From CAVWDI01 sp046259385 (GTDB taxonomy: Bacteria > Chloroflexota > Anaerolineae > Anaerolineales > UBA4823), in the NCBI GenBank assembly GCA_046259385.1, contig JBJYWI010000054.1:1-9924 (forward strand): a stretch of 9,924 nt of DNA, read 5' to 3'. Shown one piece after another: positions 6,260 to 9,924 of this stretch; position 1 is the first letter of the stretch, and every line of letters begins with the position of its first letter. Below the pieces are notes generated by a model that saw nothing but the letters and a program-made list of their open reading frames with translations, was not told the DNA's origin and did not search any database. The translations under genes were made by a program, and so were the position numbers.

Positions 6260-6335
6260 GTTGCTAAACATAGAATGTTAGATCAGATAAAAAAATAAAA
6301 TTCGTTTTTACAAAGAAATTAGAAGGTTATTGAAA

Positions 6336-7010
6336 ATGGAAGAACATATTTTGAGTGCAAGCAAGAGAGAAGTTTTAGGTAAACATGTGAAGAATTTACG
6401 GAATGAAGGGATGGTTCCAGGAGTGATTTATGGGAGAGGCGTATCAACAATTCCAATCACATTAAATATCCGTGAAGTCCAGAAATTACTCTCTACGATA
6501 TCTTCGTCGCAATTAATAAATCTAGCTGTGGATGGAAAAAACCATACTACATTGGTAAGAGATAAACAATTTCACCCGGTAAGCGGAATGCTTTTGCATA
6601 TTGATTTTCTGGAAGTTTCAATGTCAGAAAAATTGAAGACTGATGTTGGAATTAGCATTCATGGAGAGGCACCTGCAGTTAAAAATATGAACGGGATCCT
6701 TGTTACAGGATTGGAAGCCATACAGGTTGAATGTTTACCACAGGACTTGCCAGAAAGAGTAGTTGTAGATATATCCACACTTGAAGAAATAGGTGATGGG
6801 ATTTTCGTAAGGGATATTATTTTGCCTCCGGAGGTCGATGTATTATCTGATTTAGATGAGCTGGTTATTGTAGTGACCGCTCCGGCTGCAGAGGAAGAAG
6901 AGATCGAAGAAGAAGTGGAGATCACGGAAGAAGAGCCCGAAGTGATAGAAAAGGGTAAGCGTGAGGAAGAGGAAGGTGAATCTGATACTTCTGAAAGGGA
7001 AGAAGAGTAA
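6336..7010 (+). CDS. rplY: Large ribosomal subunit protein bL25, CTC/TL5 type
   Basis: bL25 binds 5S rRNA in the central protuberance of the 50S subunit. This is the long form: an L25 RNA-binding domain (about 1-93; LRNEGMVPGVIYG 21-33, FHPVSGMLLHIDFLEV 79-94), a beta-rich TL5/CTC domain (about 98-183; GEAPAVKNMNGIL, ECLPQDLPE), and a strongly acidic tail (185-224) made mostly of Glu. Acidic tails on long L25 proteins are known, but their role is unclear. The ATG at 6336 was chosen because AGAAGG (6321-6326) ends 9 bases before it; a TTG at 6330 is too close to that site. It is usually found next to pth, but no pth is seen here. It has its own promoter and is followed by a strong terminator. 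Confidence 0.96.
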   Translation: MEEHILSASKREVLGKHVKNLRNEGMVPGVIYGRGVSTIPITLNIREVQKLLSTISSSQLINLAVDGKNHTTLVRDKQFHPVSGMLLHIDFLEVSMSEKLKTDVGISIHGEAPAVKNMNGILVTGLEAIQVECLPQDLPERVVVDISTLEEIGDGIFVRDIILPPEVDVLSDLDELVIVVTAPAAEEEEIEEEVEITEEEPEVIEKGKREEEEGESDTSEREEE

Positions 7011-7050
7011 GAATTTGATATCACCTTCTAGTAATTCCTGGTAAAGCTAA

Positions 7051-7083
7051 AAAGAAAAGCCGACGAATAATCGGCTTTTCTTT
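7051..7083. terminator. Bidirectional terminator between rplY and the NudL-like gene
   Basis: A perfect 13-bp inverted repeat (7051-7063 with 7071-7083, core AAAAGCCGA/TCGGCTTTT) encloses a 7-base loop. The T-rich arm TTTTCTTT on the plus strand and TTTTCTTTTT on the minus strand allow it to stop transcription from both converging genes, whose stop codons lie at 7008-7010 and 7091-7093. Confidence 0.88.
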
Positions 7084-7090
7084 ATTCTAA

Positions 7091-7717
7091 TTAATAATCC
7101 ATTGTCAATATTGCGATAAATATCGCCACAATTTTAGCAGTAAGCCCCCATAATACTTCTCCGTCATATTCATTATAGTAAATCACAGATACAGGTTTAG
7201 TTTTACCTGGATAGTATTTATCTTCAATAACAAAATTATTTTTATCAGCTAACCAGATTAATGGTATAGAAAATATTCTGCTTACCTCAATTTCAGCGAT
7301 TCGTAAAGGATAAGGCCAGGGTATCACACCAACGATTGGAGTCACATTAAAATTTGTTACAGTGAGCAAATCGGGAAGAATCCCAAGAATTTCCACATCT
7401 TTCGAGGCAATTCCAATCTCTTCGTAGGTTTCCCTGAGTGCGGTTGATTCTTTGTCTTTGTCATTAGAGTCAGTTCTGCCGCCTGGAAATGAAACCTGAC
7501 CGCTATGGTCGGTTAACCCCTGATTTCTACGAGTAAATAGAAGATTCCACTCATCCTGATAAAAAAACAGAGGAATTAGAACTGCCGCTTCATAAGGATT
7601 TGATAATGTGCCCGAACTGAGAACTTTTATTTTATTGAATGGACAGGAATCTTGTTCACACTCTGAAAGGATATTCCGGATCTTTTCTTTTGGAATATTG
7701 GAAAGATGATCTATCAT
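7091..7717 (-). CDS. NudL-like CoA pyrophosphatase (Nudix hydrolase)
   Basis: Nudix enzymes of this subfamily split CoA and oxidised CoA into 4'-phosphopantetheine and 3',5'-ADP with Mg or Mn. The protein has 208 residues. The subfamily motif LLFTRRNQGLTDHSGQVSFP (59-78) runs straight into a Nudix box starting GGRTDSND (79-86) and ending RETYEEIGI (95-103). The first acidic box position is Asp86 with an eight-residue spacer, which matches the pattern I recall for E. coli NudL. Further NudL-like blocks are VTPIVGVIP (125-133), EVSRIFSIPL (144-153) and VLWGLTAKIV (188-197). The ATG at 7717 lies 6 bases after the stop of the helical-repeat/zinc-ribbon gene, with no clear Shine-Dalgarno, so translation is probably coupled. 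Last gene of its operon, ended by the shared terminator. Confidence 0.92.
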   Translation of the reverse strand: MIDHLSNIPKEKIRNILSECEQDSCPFNKIKVLSSGTLSNPYEAAVLIPLFFYQDEWNLLFTRRNQGLTDHSGQVSFPGGRTDSNDKDKESTALRETYEEIGIASKDVEILGILPDLLTVTNFNVTPIVGVIPWPYPLRIAEIEVSRIFSIPLIWLADKNNFVIEDKYYPGKTKPVSVIYYNEYDGEVLWGLTAKIVAIFIAILTMDY

Positions 7718-7723
7718 TATTGA

Positions 7724-8272
7724 CTAATTGATTGTTGATATTACACTTCCACAATAACTACACTCGATAGAATTAGGGCTAACCCATTCAACGTCATTGG
7801 GATGAATTGAAGCACCACAATTCAAGCAGTTAGAAGGCAGTTTTGCATTACTGTCTCTTCGAATTGCTGTTCCTGGTTTGAAAGTCTCTTCTAATTGTGG
7901 GTGGTCTGCGAGTTTCTTATCCAACCAAAGTTGCAATTCGTTAGCTTTTTCTTCTTGATTAAACCGTTTTAATTCAGATATTGAAATTTGACCCGCTTTC
8001 CGCAATGTTCCAAAGCGGTTGGTATCCTCCAAAATTTGTAATCCTTTTTTGATATTTCTAAAACCTTCATCGGGCTGTGAAGCTGATAATCTTGCTTTTG
8101 CAGCCTCAAAGTACAGGTTAGGAGCTTGCTTAAACATGCCTCTCTTTTCGGCTCCATCGGCAATTTTTTCATAGGTCTCTGCAGCTTCTTTGTAATTCCC
8201 CTTATCAAGCATACTTTTCGCGTATTTTAAAGCTCTAAACGCGCGATTTTGAATTGGTCTTCGCATTCTCAT
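7724..8272 (-). CDS. Helical-repeat (TPR-like) protein with C-terminal zinc ribbon, function unknown
   Basis: I do not recognise a named family. The 182-residue protein begins with a basic segment (MRMRRPIQNR) and then has paired amphipathic helices with TPR-like spacing (about 14-115; for example ALKYAKSMLDKGNYKEAAET and APNLYFEAAKARLSASQPDE). A linker (120-145) leads to a zinc ribbon with Cys149-x2-Cys152 and Cys171-x2-Cys174. There is no signal peptide or membrane helix, so it should be cytoplasmic. The start at 8272 has AGGA 7 bases upstream. It sits between trmI (62 bases upstream) and the NudL-like gene (6 bases downstream) on the same strand. An adaptor or scaffold role in protein or RNA binding is possible, but is inference only. 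Confidence 0.82.
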   Translation of the reverse strand: MRMRRPIQNRAFRALKYAKSMLDKGNYKEAAETYEKIADGAEKRGMFKQAPNLYFEAAKARLSASQPDEGFRNIKKGLQILEDTNRFGTLRKAGQISISELKRFNQEEKANELQLWLDKKLADHPQLEETFKPGTAIRRDSNAKLPSNCLNCGASIHPNDVEWVSPNSIECSYCGSVISTIN

Positions 8273-8334
8273 TTCATATTCCTGTTTTTTATATTTTTTG
8301 AATAAGAAAAATTAATCGTCTCACGAACTCATTA

Positions 8335-9120
8335 TTAAGAGCCCAGCCTTGAGAAAATTAAATAACCTGTGTGTGCAACCATCCGGTCGGAAGGGCGCAG
8401 TCTTGCTGGAACTGGCTTATAAAATCGTAATAAAATTTCACAAACATCTATCAAAAGGAATTTATTCTGCCTGAGTGATTCAATTAACCGTGATACTTGA
8501 TTCGTTGTGGGCATCAAAGAACCAAGATGTCCTCCAGGTTTTAATGAACTGCGAGCATGATGGATATAATCATATGCATTGTAAATATCGAAAAAAATTG
8601 AATCTAAATTATTTTCAATGAAACCTTCATTAATATCTCTGGGTTTAAACTTTACCCGAGTTTCGAGACCTATTCGACTGAGGTTTTTTCTGGCAAGATT
8701 TAAATTCTCCTCCCGGTTGTCATAGGAAAAAACCCTGCCTTTTTCTCCAACTGCCCAGGCTAGTGCGGTGGTCAAAGCCCCAGACCCTGTGCCTGCCTCC
8801 AAGACCTGATTTCCTTCTCCAATATCCATTCTTAACAGAATGAATCCGATGTCTTTTGGATACATAATTTGGGTAGTTCGGGGTAATTCCATTATCAGAT
8901 CATAAATCGATGGTTTAAGAAGATAAAAAGGTCCTCCAGTGTTTGTTATCACTTCACTTCCCCATGGTTTTCCTATTAATTCGTCAAGCACAACAGTGCC
9001 ACGGTGGGTATGTAATTTATCACCCTCATTCAGGAAGATTATGTGTCTTTTTTTATTTGGACCGACAAGAAGGATTAGATCTCCGTATTGGGCAGTTTGG
9101 GATTTATCAAATTCGAGCAT
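8335..9120 (-). CDS. trmI: tRNA (adenine-N1)-methyltransferase TrmI (m1A58 or m1A57/58)
   Basis: TrmI methylates A58 (in some species also A57) in the T-loop of tRNA using S-adenosylmethionine, usually as a tetramer. Counted from the ATG at 9120 it has 261 residues: an N-terminal beta domain (GDLILLVG near 13-20), TQIMYPKDIGFI (83-94), the SAM loop EAGTGSGALT (108-117), PTTNQV (204-209) and RLRPSDRM...HTGYLIF at the C terminus, all typical. The acidic residue of motif IV is kept (Asp178), but the usual D-x-x-x-P-W pattern reads DIYNAY. A TTG at 9132 would add four residues and lie 3 bases after the upstream stop; neither start has a clear Shine-Dalgarno, so coupling with the upstream gene is likely. 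Its operon also contains mnmA, another tRNA modification gene. Confidence 0.94.
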   Translation of the reverse strand: MLEFDKSQTAQYGDLILLVGPNKKRHIIFLNEGDKLHTHRGTVVLDELIGKPWGSEVITNTGGPFYLLKPSIYDLIMELPRTTQIMYPKDIGFILLRMDIGEGNQVLEAGTGSGALTTALAWAVGEKGRVFSYDNREENLNLARKNLSRIGLETRVKFKPRDINEGFIENNLDSIFFDIYNAYDYIHHARSSLKPGGHLGSLMPTTNQVSRLIESLRQNKFLLIDVCEILLRFYKPVPARLRPSDRMVAHTGYLIFSRLGS

Positions 9121-9135
9121 ATGGATTAGCAACCA

Positions 9136-9417
9136 TTATGGATGGGGAGTATTTTTCTTAGTACCACCCGTACTTAACCAGTAACCAAGGAATAAAAATA
9201 ATATACTGAATATGGTGGCAATTCCAATATTCAACGGCCCAATTTGGAGCCATGTCAATTCAATAATTCCAGCCAAGTAATTTCCAATCAGGAAACCTGC
9301 AGATGAAAGCAGCAGATAAAATATCAGCCTCCAGAATCCCCCGCCTTTTAACAGATGGAAAGCCGCACCATATAACATGCTTAGCACAATACCGAGAATA
9401 ATAGCGGAATTATTCAT
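9136..9417 (-). CDS. Small three-helix membrane protein, function unknown
   Basis: This is a 93-residue integral membrane protein with hydrophobic segments at about 4-22, 29-51 and 60-82, separated by a short HLLKGGGFWR loop and a short IELTWLQIGP loop, and ending in a polar tail with two lysines. The ATG at 9417-9415 overlaps the TGA of the preceding NUDIX gene (ATGA), which favours this start over a TTG two codons upstream. I believe similar proteins occur beside trmI in Chloroflexota genomes, from memory only. No catalytic motif is visible. It could be a membrane anchor or merely a hitch-hiker in the operon. Confidence 0.82.
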   Translation of the reverse strand: MNNSAIILGIVLSMLYGAAFHLLKGGGFWRLIFYLLLSSAGFLIGNYLAGIIELTWLQIGPLNIGIATIFSILFLFLGYWLSTGGTKKNTPHP

Positions 9418-9878
9418 AAACAATTTAGTAATAGTTCGAATAAGCCAATGGGATAGATTGGAACATAATTTTCCGATTGATTTCTACTGCCTTCAGATGT
9501 GATTTCATCGAGGGCAATCCAAAAAGCCTCTACAGGCTCTCCATCACTTTCATATCCTTTGATAACTGGTTGCATAAAAAGATCCTTATTTACCAGTTCG
9601 GCTTTATATACGCGAACAATCTCGTGACCATTTAGTCCATTGTAAATGAATAAATTTTCAAGCGTTCCCATGTATTGAATATTTGTAATGTCAGTTTTTA
9701 TTTCTTCAAGTAATTCCCGTTTCACAGTATCCTTACCCAGCTCACCAAATTTTATTTTCCCGCCGAGAGGGCGATAAAATACTTCTTTTTTTTCCACATC
9801 AAAGCCTTTTTGAAGAAGGACTTTTCCATTTAGGATGATTAAACAAATTGCAATTGGTCTAACTTTGCCAGGTTTCAT
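9414..9878 (-). CDS. NUDIX hydrolase, substrate unknown
   Basis: A 154-residue Nudix hydrolase expected to cleave a nucleoside diphosphate linked to another group, with Mg or Mn. The Nudix box starts at Gly40 (GGKIKFGE, 39-46) and continues RELLEEI (54-60), keeping Glu46, Arg54, Glu55, Glu58 and Glu59, which bind metal. The Gly expected three residues from the end of the box is Lys61. A following GTLENLFIYNGLNGHEIVRVY stretch (71-91) is seen in a group of uncharacterised Nudix proteins. The ATG at 9878 overlaps the mnmA stop (ATGA), and a GGAGG lies 13 bases upstream. Its own stop overlaps the membrane-protein start, so three genes are linked by stop-start overlaps. Confidence 0.9.
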   Translation of the reverse strand: MKPGKVRPIAICLIILNGKVLLQKGFDVEKKEVFYRPLGGKIKFGELGKDTVKRELLEEIKTDITNIQYMGTLENLFIYNGLNGHEIVRVYKAELVNKDLFMQPVIKGYESDGEPVEAFWIALDEITSEGSRNQSENYVPIYPIGLFELLLNCL

Positions 9879-9924
9879 CCTGAAATTATTCCTCCACCTA
9901 AACAGACATCTCCTTCATAAATCA
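9875..9924 (-). CDS. mnmA: 3' end of tRNA-specific 2-thiouridylase MnmA (partial)
   Basis: The minus-strand frame from 9922 to the TGA at 9877-9875 encodes IYEGDVCLGGGIISG. The short pattern (Y-x-G-[DE]-V-C-L-G-G-G-I-I) is the conserved C terminus of MnmA, which thiolates U34 in Lys, Glu and Gln tRNAs; the E. coli protein ends almost the same way. Only these 15 codons are in the window, and the rest lies beyond its edge. The stop overlaps the start of the NUDIX gene as ATGA. The piece is short, but the motif is distinctive and a tRNA modification gene fits the operon. Confidence 0.75.
   Translation of the reverse strand, partial: IYEGDVCLGGGIISG

Noticed and set aside
6659..7024. Serine-rich minus-strand open frame of 121 codons
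   Set aside because: It is the antisense of the Glu-rich L25 tail (GAA/GAG codons read as TTC/CTC/TCT); rplY on the plus strand has clear homology and a Shine-Dalgarno.
7969..8208. Second minus-strand frame of 79 codons inside the helical-repeat gene
   Set aside because: It is an out-of-frame reading of the same strand; the longer frame has the zinc ribbon, a Shine-Dalgarno and operon spacing.
8939..9184. Plus-strand frames opposite the trmI 5' end
   Set aside because: They are antisense to conserved TrmI sequence and cross the junction with the membrane protein gene.
1..9924. CRISPR array, insertion sequence, tRNA or tmRNA gene
   Set aside because: No regularly spaced repeats, no transposase frame with flanking inverted repeats and no T-loop-like tRNA signature were seen in the short intergenic gaps.

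Overview
The window looks like a piece of a bacterial chromosome. Apart from its first ~240 bases it is AT-rich (about 40% GC or less, by eye), densely packed and made of core genes. The gene mix fits a Chloroflexota (Anaerolineae-like) bacterium: a tandem PFK, an LCP wall protein, a CTC-type L25 with an acidic tail, and a TrmI beside a small three-helix membrane protein. That assignment is an inference. No phage, transposon, CRISPR array, tRNA or rRNA was seen, and no defence or secondary-metabolite system.

Layout. (1) Bases 1-~250 are about 59% GC (hand count) and carry, on the minus strand, an internal fragment of a multi-helix membrane sensor. They abut the terminator of the next gene, and the junction looks like an assembly chimera or a recombination scar. 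(2) Bases 241-4547, minus strand: promoter, a 746-residue tandem 6-phosphofructokinase of the eukaryotic type, an LCP-family wall protein, SmpB, then an A-type Fe-S carrier with its own promoter and a terminator. (3) Bases 4663-6145, plus strand: an LsrG/ABM-type small monooxygenase overlapping the leader of an iron-type alcohol dehydrogenase, divergent from the PFK unit. (4) Bases 6187-7083, plus strand: promoter, leader hairpin, ribosomal protein L25 (CTC/TL5 type), and a terminator shared with the convergent operon. (5) Bases 7091-9924, minus strand: a tight operon running from the 3' end of mnmA through a NUDIX hydrolase, a small membrane protein, the tRNA m1A methyltransferase trmI and a helical-repeat/zinc-ribbon protein to a NudL-like CoA pyrophosphatase.

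How the genes work together. Several serve translation and its quality control: SmpB (ribosome rescue), L25 (5S rRNA), and MnmA and TrmI (tRNA modification). Two Nudix enzymes do nucleotide house-cleaning next to the tRNA genes. PFK drives glycolysis, LCP attaches wall polymers, and the A-type carrier feeds Fe-S enzymes. The ABM/alcohol dehydrogenase pair is the most accessory part, and its substrate cannot be read from sequence. The clearest items for follow-up are the eukaryote-like PFK with a catalytically decayed C half, the composition break at ~245, the metal-site changes in the alcohol dehydrogenase and the leader hairpin of L25.
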